Shown piece after piece: positions 6,608 through 13,164 of a DNA stretch of 16,707 nucleotides; the first letter of the stretch is position 1; each line of letters opens with the position of its first letter. The DNA lies in contig LKMM01000021.1 of the NCBI GenBank assembly GCA_001563885.1, forward strand, positions 1 to 16,707. The letters are read 5' to 3'. The notes under the pieces are model-generated. The model was not told the origin of the DNA, searched no databases, and saw only the letters and a list, made by a program, of their open reading frames with translations. This stretch comes from Natrialbaceae archaeon B1-Br10_E2g27. GTDB lineage: Archaea; Halobacteriota; Halobacteria; Halobacteriales; Natrialbaceae. Made by a program: the position numbers and the translations under genes.

Positions 6608-8581
6608 TCAGACTTCGTTGTTGCCGGCGCGGTGTTCGCTTATAAGTTGGTCGACCATCGCGGCCTTCTTATCGAGTTTCCGTTTTTCGGCGCGTTCGTG
6701 CCAGTCGTCGATGACGGCCTCGACATCGTCTTCGCGGGCAACGGCGAGTTCGTCGACTTCCTGCATCGCAACGTCACCCGCAGGCCCGACCGGAATCTCC
6801 GCATCGAAAAGAATCTCGTCGGCGATTTCCGAGAGCCCGCCCGTTTTGATAACGACTCGCGGTTCAAAGCCCGCCAGTAACTCCGCTGTCGACCGACCCG
6901 CACCGCTTGCATCCCGAAGAAAGACCACGTCGCCGGCGGCGATACCGTACTGCTCGTCGGCCTCCCGGATCGCCCCCTTGGTGAACTTCTCGATGACCTT
7001 TACGGGGACGAGTCCCTCCTTTTTTGCCGACACGTCGCTGAAATTCGAGTGATCGAGCTTCCAGAGAGCTTTCATCCGCTCGACTTTCTCCTCGAGTTCC
7101 TCGACCTCGTTGCGAGCATCGTCGCGTTCGCGTCGCAGCCGACGGGCCTTGCGCTCGAGGCGAGTCATCTCACGTTTTTTTCGAATCTCTTTGCGTTCTT
7201 CGCGTCGACTCGCGGTGAGTTCGCCCTCGAGTTCGGCAATGCGGTCGTCGCGTTCGTCGACTCTGTCTTCAAGCGTCGAGACGTGTGACTGGAGCCGGTC
7301 GACCTGTCGTTTTAGGTCCCGAATTTGGCGTTCTTCCTCGGTGAGTTCGCGGGGTTCGTGCTCGGTGGATTCGGGTTCGTCGTCGCCGTCGTCGCGTAGG
7401 TCTGTGAGGACGGCTTCGACGCTTTCCTCGTCGGCGACGACGCGGGCGGTGACCTCGCCGCGGTCGATGCCGGGTGGGAGTTTACTCGCGATGCGTTCGA
7501 ACTGGTCTTCGTGGGCGTCGACGGCGAACAGGGCTGCGGCCATCGCATCGCGCTGGTGGTCGTCGTCGTAGGGATTCTCGCGGGTGCGGTGTTGTTTTTC
7601 GTCGATCGGCAGATCCCGTTCGGGCGTCCAGCCCGCCGCATCGAAGCTCCGGCGGAACTTTTCGACCGTCTCGGGCATCGGCGTGACATCTGCGGCGACG
7701 ATGATCGGGCGGCCGCGTTCGACGATCCACTCGATCACGTCGGCGCTATCGCTCGTCCGGGAACTCCAGACGTCCAGTATCTCCCCTTCCAGCGAGACGA
7801 TCGCGACGGCGGTCGTAGTCCCGGGGTCGATCCCGACGACGACGTGATCGCGGCGTTTGACCAGTGGCTGAAACTCGATCCCATCGCGGCGTTCGCGTTC
7901 GATTTCGACGCGGACGTCGCCCGAGCGGTTGCTCGAGACCGGGATGTCCTGCGGGCGGCCCTCGACGGTGAAGACGGCGTTTGCGTAACCGCCGTAGGCC
8001 TCCCGAATGTCGACGTCGTACTCGAGATTCTGTGTCTCGAGTTCGGATTCGACCTCGCGGGCGCGTTTTTTCACCGAGCCGTGGATGCGTCGGGTAAAGC
8101 GGTCTTCGCTCCAGCCGCCGCTGCCGGTCGAGCGGCCACGCGAGACTTTGACCGTCGTCGTATCGGTAAACGCAGAGACTTCATAGCCGACGTTGTGGGC
8201 GGCAAGCCGGGCGGCGGCTTCGGCTTCGGCCATCGCCTTCTTTGCGTAGGGGACGCCGTGGCGTTTGGCCACCCTCGAGAGCGACTCGGGTTGTTCGGCT
8301 CCGGTTACCTGTACGAGTTTCGTCTCGGCGGGCAACGAGCCCAGAAAATGGACGAGTTCGTCTTTATCCGCGGCTAGCTCGTACATGTTGTCCGTCGCGA
8401 TGATCGCCGGCTGCTCGTCGTAGATCAGCCGTCTGAGCTTTCGGTGGGAGACGACGTCCCGGCTGAGGTCGTCGCCGTCGTATTTCACCAGCGCATAAGA
8501 GGGTGCGTCGCCACGCACGTCACCGCTCTGGATGTCGACACCGAAGACGACTGCATCGAGCGCACTCGTTCGCGTACTCAC
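6608..8581 (-). CDS. DUF460 / COG2433 protein: RNase H-like nuclease fold with coiled coil
   Basis: 657 aa, in the usual range for this archaeal family. The N-terminal region (about 1-140) opens with a strand followed by Asp (VVFGVDIQSGD, 11-21). The central region (about 245-350) has the pattern of a RuvC/YqgF-type RNase H fold: VVVGIDPGTTTAVAIV (247-262, D252), IIVAADVTPMPE (293-304, D298) and DDHQRDAMAAA (340-350, D345), giving three candidate metal-binding acids. A strongly charged coiled coil runs from about 412 to 505, with leucine heptads in its first half and many Arg/Lys in its second. A conserved C-terminal domain (about 510-650) follows. The family is predicted to act on nucleic acid; no reaction is established to my knowledge. 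GTG is the start, supported by a TATA box 25-30 nt upstream. Monocistronic. Confidence 0.9.
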   Translation of the reverse strand: MSTRTSALDAVVFGVDIQSGDVRGDAPSYALVKYDGDDLSRDVVSHRKLRRLIYDEQPAIIATDNMYELAADKDELVHFLGSLPAETKLVQVTGAEQPESLSRVAKRHGVPYAKKAMAEAEAAARLAAHNVGYEVSAFTDTTTVKVSRGRSTGSGGWSEDRFTRRIHGSVKKRAREVESELETQNLEYDVDIREAYGGYANAVFTVEGRPQDIPVSSNRSGDVRVEIERERRDGIEFQPLVKRRDHVVVGIDPGTTTAVAIVSLEGEILDVWSSRTSDSADVIEWIVERGRPIIVAADVTPMPETVEKFRRSFDAAGWTPERDLPIDEKQHRTRENPYDDDHQRDAMAAALFAVDAHEDQFERIASKLPPGIDRGEVTARVVADEESVEAVLTDLRDDGDDEPESTEHEPRELTEEERQIRDLKRQVDRLQSHVSTLEDRVDERDDRIAELEGELTASRREERKEIRKKREMTRLERKARRLRRERDDARNEVEELEEKVERMKALWKLDHSNFSDVSAKKEGLVPVKVIEKFTKGAIREADEQYGIAAGDVVFLRDASGAGRSTAELLAGFEPRVVIKTGGLSEIADEILFDAEIPVGPAGDVAMQEVDELAVAREDDVEAVIDDWHERAEKRKLDKKAAMVDQLISEHRAGNNEV

Positions 8582-8605
8582 AGGGGAGTATTAGGGCGAG
8601 TTCGG

Positions 8606-8611
8606 TATAAA
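8606..8611 (-). promoter_or_regulatory. TATA box of the DUF460 gene
   Basis: The minus strand reads ATTTATACC, with the TTTATA core 25-30 nt upstream of the GTG start at 8581. This is one of the best TATA matches in the window and indicates a leaderless transcript. Confidence 0.6.
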
Positions 8612-8705
8612 TCCGACGCGCACCCACGTTCCGTTCGCCTGCTCTGTGTATCATCGATTACTGTACGTCGTCGATTGTGCCGAACAGTTCGTCGGTGACG
8701 ATGTC

Positions 8706-10133
8706 TCAGATCACCAGCGCGTCGACGACGACGGCCAGAAGGGTTGCACCGAGGAAGGCGTTCGAGGCGTGAAACGACCGGAAGGCGGCGGCTTCGGTCT
8801 GCTCGAAGTGCAACACGATGGCAGCCCAGAGGAAGACACCGCCGAAGACGGCGACGGTCACGGCATAGAGTGCGCCAAGTCCGGTGAGCCAGGCGAGGAC
8901 GACCGTCCCGACGAGCGTCGCCGCGATGTAATAGAGGATGTGTTTGCGGGTTTCGGTCTCGCCGCGGACGACGGGCATCATCGGGAATCCGCCGCGGGCG
9001 TAGTCGTCTTTGTACGCGAGTGCGAGATTGTAAAAGTGTGCTGGCGTCCAGAGGAAGATGACGCCCGCGAGTGCGAGTCCAGGGAGGCCGATCTCGTTCG
9101 TGACTGCTGCCCAGCCAATGAGCGCCGGCAGTGCGCCTGCTGCCCCGCCAATGACGGTGTTCTGGACTGTGTTTGGCTTTAACAACAGCGTGTAGACGAC
9201 GCTATAAAATAGGATAGCAACCAGCCCGAGTGCCGCAGCGAGGACGTTGATGGTCAGAAACACCGCGATCGAGGCGACCGTCAGGAGGCCCCCGAAGGCG
9301 AGTGCGTTTCGAACGGGGACGAGGTCGTTCGCAAGCGGTCGGTCGGCCGTCCGGGACATCTTCTGGTCGACGTCACGCTCTAAGACGTGGTTGAACGTCC
9401 CCGAGGCCCCGATAGCCAGGACACCACCACCGAGGGTGGCGACGATCGTTTGTGCGTCGAGTGCGGGGCCGGCGGCAAGTGCCATCCCTGCGGCGGCAAC
9501 CAGACAGAGCAGCCACATCAGGCGTGGCTTCATCATCTTGAAATAGGCAAAGGCGGTCAGTCGAACTCGAGCGAGGCCACCTGCTGGCAGGTCGCGTTCG
9601 CTCGGTTCGGGCGTCTCAGCGAGTGGTTCTGGCTCGTCGATGGTGTCGTCGTCGCTGCCCGTCGCAAGCGCCAGATCCCACGCGAGTGCAAGAACGATTG
9701 CAGCGAAGACGATGACACCAAGGGTGAGGTGCAATCCAGGGGCGATCGCAGCGGGGCCAAGCGTCGCTGTTGCCGCGCCGACGCCGACCTGAACGACATA
9801 GAGGATGGCGGCGACGACGATTGCGCCGCGGACGCGACCGGAGACGTCACCGAGGAGGGCGGCGACGGCGGTTGCGGCGACGAGCAAGCCGACGGCGACC
9901 GCAATGAGGCGATGACCCCAGGCGATGACGAGTTCGGTCTGGCTTAGCGGATCTGCCGGTGGCGCACAGGTCGGCCAGGTCGTACAGGCCGAGGCGGCGT
10001 TCGTAAGCGACGTCGTCGCTCCGGCGATCAAGAGCAGATAGACGCCAAGCGCAGTCGCTGCGAGCAGTCCGGAAAAGCGCCGGCGGGTGCCGATCGGTCT
10101 GGGAAACGAGTCGGATACCACGGCTAGTCTCAT
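8706..10133 (-). CDS. ctaB: Fusion: half-size CtaA (heme A synthase-like) domain + CtaB heme O synthase (protoheme IX farnesyltransferase)
   Basis: 475 aa with two parts. Residues 1-155 form a four-helix CtaA/COX15-type domain: two helix-associated histidines (H74 in AWGHRL, H135 in GLHLTLG) fit heme binding, and C50 and C56 lie in an extracytoplasmic loop, as in CtaA disulfides. An acidic linker (about 158-190) leads to residues 195-475, a UbiA-type prenyltransferase. This part has KMMKPR at its start, the Asp-rich motif NHVLERDVD (248-256), SRTADRPL (260-267), and a second motif YKDDYARGGFPMMPVV. CtaB adds a farnesyl group to heme B to make heme O; CtaA oxidises heme O to heme A. The fusion would put both steps in one membrane protein, but bacterial CtaA has eight helices, so the half domain may need to dimerise. 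A TAAATA box lies 19-25 nt upstream. Confidence 0.92.
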   Translation of the reverse strand: MRLAVVSDSFPRPIGTRRRFSGLLAATALGVYLLLIAGATTSLTNAASACTTWPTCAPPADPLSQTELVIAWGHRLIAVAVGLLVAATAVAALLGDVSGRVRGAIVVAAILYVVQVGVGAATATLGPAAIAPGLHLTLGVIVFAAIVLALAWDLALATGSDDDTIDEPEPLAETPEPSERDLPAGGLARVRLTAFAYFKMMKPRLMWLLCLVAAAGMALAAGPALDAQTIVATLGGGVLAIGASGTFNHVLERDVDQKMSRTADRPLANDLVPVRNALAFGGLLTVASIAVFLTINVLAAALGLVAILFYSVVYTLLLKPNTVQNTVIGGAAGALPALIGWAAVTNEIGLPGLALAGVIFLWTPAHFYNLALAYKDDYARGGFPMMPVVRGETETRKHILYYIAATLVGTVVLAWLTGLGALYAVTVAVFGGVFLWAAIVLHFEQTEAAAFRSFHASNAFLGATLLAVVVDALVI

Positions 10134-10151
10134 CCGTATCTTCGACTCCGG

Positions 10152-10158
10152 CTATTTA
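10152..10158 (-). promoter_or_regulatory. TATA box of the ctaA-ctaB fusion
   Basis: The minus strand reads GCTAAATAGC, with TAAATAG 19-25 nt upstream of the ATG at 10133. It is slightly close for a leaderless start, so the transcript could begin at or just inside the annotated start. Confidence 0.4.
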
Positions 10159-10289
10159 GCGTTCCCGTTTTTTTCGACCGGCGTCTACCGGCGCTCGGCG
10201 CGGCCACATCAATGCCCGAACTGGTTCGGATAGGCGTGGCACATCCCCGCACAACACCAAAAGCACTGGAGTACGTACTGGCAGTTACA

Positions 10290-10949
10290 ATGAGCGAACG
10301 GGAGGCACAACGGGACGATCTGGTACGGACGGTCAGCCTCGAGCCTGATCGCGAACGTGACCTCCTCGCTGGGACGGCCACCGAGGTAGAGGCCACCCCG
10401 GTCGAACAGAACGCACTCGGGCGGCTGGCCGAACAACTCGAGGGGTATCGAAAGAACGCCGAACGACAGGAGGCGTGGGTTCGAGCGCTTCGGCTGCCAC
10501 GAGATGGGAATCCAGAGGCGGGTGACGTCGTCGACGTCGAATTCCTGCTCCCGAGTGGTGATACGTTTACCCGCTCGTTTTCGATCCCGCCCCAGACCTG
10601 GCCCGACGATCACGAGTTCGTTCGGTTTCTCGAGCACATCGGACGGATGCCCGCGAATCTAACCGGCATGCTCGGCGATCCGGTCGCCGTTACACACGAT
10701 GGCTCCGAGTGGCAACTGGCACTCGAGGAACCGGCTGAAGACGCCCAATCCGAGACCGTCTCTGAGCCGTCGGATCTGTTTGTCAACTCACTGGTAGTTT
10801 CGATAGTCGCATTGTTGGTCCTCTCACAGATCATGTTGCCGATCACCGTCCTGTTGAGTCTGCCCAGTATCCTCTGGTTCGTGCCGCTTGGGTTCGGGAC
10901 CATCGCAATCGCCGTCGCTATATTCGTTCTCGGCTCGTCGGTTTCGTAA
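10290..10949 (+). CDS. C-terminally membrane-anchored protein of unknown function
   Basis: 219 aa from ATG 10290. The first ~165 residues are soluble and acidic, opening MSEREAQRDDLVRTV. They include a predicted helical stretch around EQNALGRLAEQLEGYRKNAERQ and a mixed region with PSGDTFTRSFSIPPQTWPDD and FVRFLEHIGRMP. The last ~50 residues contain two membrane-length segments separated by a short PSILWF turn. The longer frame starting at ATG 10212 adds 26 residues rich in codons unusual here (ATA, ACA, CCA, AAA in a row), so I prefer 10290. I do not recognise the family. The layout suggests a cytoplasmic domain tethered by a C-terminal hairpin. It is divergent from the heme gene and convergent with the small acidic protein that follows. 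Confidence 0.75.
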   Translation: MSEREAQRDDLVRTVSLEPDRERDLLAGTATEVEATPVEQNALGRLAEQLEGYRKNAERQEAWVRALRLPRDGNPEAGDVVDVEFLLPSGDTFTRSFSIPPQTWPDDHEFVRFLEHIGRMPANLTGMLGDPVAVTHDGSEWQLALEEPAEDAQSETVSEPSDLFVNSLVVSIVALLVLSQIMLPITVLLSLPSILWFVPLGFGTIAIAVAIFVLGSSVS

Positions 10950-10971
10950 CCAATCATACCACCGAATCATA

Positions 10972-11033
10972 CTGCCAGCTGTACCTGTGTGGGGATTCTC
11001 GCTACCCCGTGGCAGCGATCCATGACGTACAGC
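10972..11033. other. Foldable spacer between convergent genes (possible bidirectional terminator)
   Basis: The 96-bp gap holds three nested or competing inverted repeats. GCTGTAC (10978-10984) pairs with GTACAGC (11027-11033). CTGCCA (10972-10977) pairs with TGGCAG (11010-11015). GGGG (10991-10994) pairs with CCCC (11005-11008) inside both. The first two cross, so they are either alternative folds or a pseudoknot. No long T-run follows. Just upstream, AATCATAC occurs twice. Confidence 0.35.
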
Positions 11034-11045
11034 CGGTAGTATCAG

Positions 11046-11342
11046 TCACATTCCCAGATCATCAGCGGCGGGCGGAATCGGCAACTCGTGGGGCGAGACC
11101 GAGAGCAACTCCGCTGCGTGATCGAGGGCCATATCAAAGCCATAGTAACGCTCGAGTTCGTCTCCGTCTGCGCTCGGTCGAACCTTCAGCATGGCATAGC
11201 CGTCGATGTTCTGGGCGATCGCCGCGCGCCCACGAACGCTCGAGTCGGCGGCGGGTTCGAACGCGAGGATGCGTTCGGTCTCGGTCTCGGTGTAGGTCGC
11301 GGTGATTCCGTTGGCCTCGGCGTGCTCGTCCGTCTCGGTCAT
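11046..11342 (-). CDS. Small acidic conserved haloarchaeal protein, unknown function
   Basis: 98 aa, soluble and acidic. The N-terminal third alternates Thr/Glu (ITATYTETETERILAFEP), which looks like paired beta strands. The middle has AAIAQNIDGYAMLKVRPSADGDELERYYGFDMALDHAAELLSV in two steps: strands, then a helix. The Pro-rich C-terminus ends in a Gly-Met. The compact alternation suggests a small alpha/beta domain. I do not recognise a named family, though the well-formed YGFDMALDHAAELL segment looks like a conserved haloarchaeal protein rather than a random frame. Its stop faces the stop of the membrane-anchored protein. It diverges from the metallopeptidase, and the annotated start shows no clear TATA box. 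Confidence 0.75.
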   Translation of the reverse strand: MTETDEHAEANGITATYTETETERILAFEPAADSSVRGRAAIAQNIDGYAMLKVRPSADGDELERYYGFDMALDHAAELLSVSPHELPIPPAADDLGM

Positions 11343-11414
11343 AGTCGCTACTCACGAGGCAGGGACCGGGAAGCTATCGATTCCGGCAGCCCACTCGGTG
11401 GGGATCGACACCAC

Positions 11415-11420
11415 TTTTTT
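11415..11420 (+). promoter_or_regulatory. T-rich promoter element of the membrane metallopeptidase
   Basis: ACTTTTTTCG has its T6 run 23-28 nt before the GTG at 11443. It supports that codon as the start of a leaderless mRNA. The match to a TATA box is only approximate. Confidence 0.35.
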
Positions 11421-11442
11421 CGATCGCTCGGGAGTGTCGGCT

Positions 11443-12330
11443 GTGACCCCGTCTCGACCGCCGCAGTTGATTGCGGCCGTTCGGCTCACTCGAGTGGTTT
11501 CCCTCCAGTGGTTGGTCGTTTCCGTCGTCGGTTTTTTGATCTCCGCGTACGCCTTCGAGATGGTGGTCGCTGTCGCCGACGAGCGAGCGCTCGGTCCGGT
11601 TACGATCGGGCGACTGTCGGGGATCGAACCGGCGGGATGGCTCGCCGTTTGTGGACTCGTCGTCGCCATCGTCGTCGTCCACGAATCGATACACGGGATC
11701 TGTCTGGCCCGCTACGGCGGGCGACCGAACTACGGCGTTGGCCTCTCGTATTTACTCCTGCCGTATGCCTACGCCGAAACACAGACGACGTACACACGCA
11801 CCCAGATGCTCGTCGTGGTTCTCTCGCCCGTTTTCCTCATCACAGCCCTCGGGGTCGTGCTCTTGTTCGTGTACCCCTCATCAGTTCTCGCGGTCGCACT
11901 TGCACTCAATGCCGCCGGCTCCATCGGCGACCTCTGGATGGCCGGGGTCGTCGCGCAGTATCCACCGACGGTGCGGATCGGCCCGCTGCCCGACTCGGCC
12001 AAAGCCAGCGGTGGTTTCGGTGTCTACGCCACGACCGATGTCGACAGCCGTCGACCCGGGACGGCCGCAGTTGGTGCGTTCTGTACTGGGGCCGTCGGAA
12101 CGCTTACACTTACCGTCGTCGGGATCGTTGCCACCGTCTTTCACTCGCTTGCGTTCGATACAGGAACCGTCGTCGTCGGCAATCCCGACAGCTGGCAGTT
12201 TCTGTTTCGCCACGAACGGGTCGCCGACGGCGCGATCCTCGAGCTCGGCATCCCGTTCGTGGCTGCGCTCACTGCACTCGGCGGGATCGGCTGGCTACTG
12301 ATTACCGTCGGCCGCAATCGCCTCGAGTGA
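11443..12330 (+). CDS. Integral-membrane HExxH metallopeptidase-like protein (DUF3267 / site-2-protease-like)
   Basis: 295 aa from GTG 11443. The frame is open upstream to 11302, but that part overlaps the divergent gene, so a downstream GTG is preferred (11434 is the close alternative). About six membrane-length segments are visible. The zinc motif HESIH lies at residues 80-84 within a hydrophobic helix, and NAAGSIGDLWMAG near 156-168 supplies the third-ligand Asp (D163). This HExxH plus N-x-x-x-x-x-GD pairing is the pattern of DUF3267 and spore-IVFB-like intramembrane proteases. Members are predicted to cut membrane proteins or act in signalling; many are untested. The region after the motif, YGGRPNYGVGLSYLLLPYAYAET, resembles the loop of that family. 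No PDZ domain is present. The substrate is unknown. Confidence 0.82.
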   Translation: MTPSRPPQLIAAVRLTRVVSLQWLVVSVVGFLISAYAFEMVVAVADERALGPVTIGRLSGIEPAGWLAVCGLVVAIVVVHESIHGICLARYGGRPNYGVGLSYLLLPYAYAETQTTYTRTQMLVVVLSPVFLITALGVVLLFVYPSSVLAVALALNAAGSIGDLWMAGVVAQYPPTVRIGPLPDSAKASGGFGVYATTDVDSRRPGTAAVGAFCTGAVGTLTLTVVGIVATVFHSLAFDTGTVVVGNPDSWQFLFRHERVADGAILELGIPFVAALTALGGIGWLLITVGRNRLE

Positions 12331-12392
12331 GTTGTCTCGGCACTCAAAACACTCGCCCCGGCACTCGAGCAAGATCGAAATCTTCGAACGCG

Positions 12393-12410
12393 CCCACACG
12401 AGAGAGTGGG
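12393..12410. promoter_or_regulatory. Inverted repeat next to the PadR-like gene start
   Basis: CCCAC-a-C-GAGA-G-a-GTGGG gives 5-bp perfect outer arms plus one more pair around a mismatch, and ends 1 nt before the ATG at 12412. It could be an autoregulatory operator or a translational hairpin; which is not shown. The rest of the 80-bp spacer also has CGGCACTC twice. Confidence 0.4.
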
Positions 12411-12411
12411 T

Positions 12412-12699
12412 ATGAGCAAGTGGCTCCAGAGTGGTCGCCGCCGGGATATCTGTTATCTACTCGCCGCTGCCCCCGACGGGCAACTCCGCAGTCAGCGGCT
12501 TAAATCCACACTCGAGGCCCACTACGACGAGCGACTCGAGCCCAAATCGTTCTACGGGTCGCTGTCGTCGCTGGTCGAAGCCGGCCTCCTCGAGACGGAA
12601 ACCGAGGGACTCTACGACGTGTATATGCTTTCGCCCGCAGGAAAGCGGCGACTCGAGGCCCACGTCGAGTGGATCGAAGACTGCCTCGATGACCGGTAA
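12412..12699 (+). CDS. PadR-like winged-helix DNA-binding protein
   Basis: 95 aa, essentially a stand-alone winged-helix domain. The order fits PadR: an N-terminal helix region (RRRDICYLLAAAPDGQLRSQ), the recognition part with FYGSLSSLVEAGLLETE (47-63), a wing strand GLYDVYMLSPAGKRRLEAH (65-83) and a C-terminal helix ending IEDCLDD. PadR proteins bind operators as dimers and repress nearby genes, often in response to stress compounds. This copy lacks the C-terminal effector or dimerisation domain seen in longer members. The ATG at 12412 is chosen over the GTG two codons upstream because the latter lies inside the inverted repeat. It is preceded by the metallopeptidase gene (82 bp) and followed by the cold-shock gene (190 bp). 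No target is obvious apart from its own start region. Confidence 0.8.
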   Translation: MSKWLQSGRRRDICYLLAAAPDGQLRSQRLKSTLEAHYDERLEPKSFYGSLSSLVEAGLLETETEGLYDVYMLSPAGKRRLEAHVEWIEDCLDDR

Positions 12700-12734
12700 A
12701 CGAAACCGTCGAATCAAACGGCACTTCCGGCTAA

Positions 12735-12794
12735 TTGTGTCGAACTCGACAATGGATATGAATAAAAGGGCAGCTGTGTGGATGAACGCACACA
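12735..12794. other. Inverted repeats upstream of the cold-shock gene
   Basis: The 189-bp gap 12700-12888 contains TTG-tg-TCGA-ac-TCGA-CAA (near 12735-12753) and TGTGTG-GATGAACG-CACACA (12775-12794, 6-bp arms, 8-nt loop). The first follows the PadR stop and may be a transcript-end hairpin. The second is upstream of the csp promoter and could be an operator or hairpin. No gene is seen in the gap. Confidence 0.3.
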
Positions 12795-12854
12795 ATCGTC
12801 CTTGCTTTCGTGATATGTAATGAAAAATAGCGACTCGGGAAAACAAATGCCAAC

Positions 12855-12861
12855 ACTTATG
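12855..12861 (+). promoter_or_regulatory. TATA-like element of the cold-shock gene
   Basis: ACTTATG lies 28-34 nt before the ATG at 12889, consistent with a leaderless or very short-leader transcript. It is an approximate match. Confidence 0.35.
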
Positions 12862-12888
12862 CGTATCGTGGCTGTTCGTTGAGTTGCA

Positions 12889-13083
12889 ATGGCAAACGGT
12901 AAGGTTGATTTCTTCAACGACACTGGCGGCTACGGTTTCATCGACACTGACGACGCGGACGAGGACGTTTTCTTCCACATGGAAGACGTTGGCGGTGAGG
13001 ACCTAACGGAAGGTACCGAGATCGAATTCGACATCGAGCAGGCCCCCAAGGGTCCACGCGCGAAAAACGTCGTTCGACTGTAA
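12889..13083 (+). CDS. cspA: Cold-shock domain protein (CspA family)
   Basis: 64 aa, the full size of a minimal cold-shock domain, a five-strand OB fold that binds single-stranded RNA and DNA. The RNP1-type motif GGYGFI lies at residues 13-18 and the RNP2-type motif DVFFHM at 26-31, with the nucleic-acid-stacking aromatics in place. The N-terminal NGKVDFFND and the C-terminal GPRAKNVVRL are also typical. Compared with bacterial CspA it is more acidic (EDLTEGTEIEFDIEQ), as expected for a halophile. Such proteins act as RNA chaperones and are often induced in cold or growth transitions; regulation here is not shown. The gene is monocistronic, flanked by its own promoter-like element and a hairpin terminator. 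Confidence 0.95.
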   Translation: MANGKVDFFNDTGGYGFIDTDDADEDVFFHMEDVGGEDLTEGTEIEFDIEQAPKGPRAKNVVRL

Positions 13084-13097
13084 CTACGGATTTCTAT

Positions 13098-13115
13098 CGT
13101 CGCCTCACGGCGACG
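13098..13115 (+). terminator. Hairpin terminator after the cold-shock gene
   Basis: CGTCGCC-TCAC-GGCGACG is a perfect 7-bp, GC-rich stem with a 4-nt loop, 15 nt after the csp stop. A T5 run follows 16 nt later, but that run also forms the next promoter. Confidence 0.5.
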
Positions 13116-13131
13116 CGACGGACCGTTCGAA

Positions 13132-13139
13132 TTTTTATA
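13132..13139 (+). promoter_or_regulatory. Strong TATA box far upstream of aroB'
   Basis: TTTTTATA is a close match to the haloarchaeal box. Transcription would begin near 13162-13168, about 140 nt before the aroB' ATG, giving an unusually long leader for this group. Confidence 0.5.
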
Positions 13140-13164
13140 CACCAACCCCACAAGAGATGGGTTT

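Noticed and set aside
7511..8377. 288-codon plus-strand frame opposite the DUF460 gene
   Set aside because: Mirror of the real gene caused by codon bias; no recognisable domain and no promoter.
11302..11442. Upstream extension of the membrane metallopeptidase
   Set aside because: It overlaps the start of the divergent small gene, and the extra residues are not typical of the family. A T-rich promoter element fits the GTG at 11443.
11088..12503. 471-codon plus-strand frame across several genes
   Set aside because: Arg/Ser-rich translation typical of an out-of-frame reading. It overlaps two supported genes on different frames or strands and most of the PadR 5' region.
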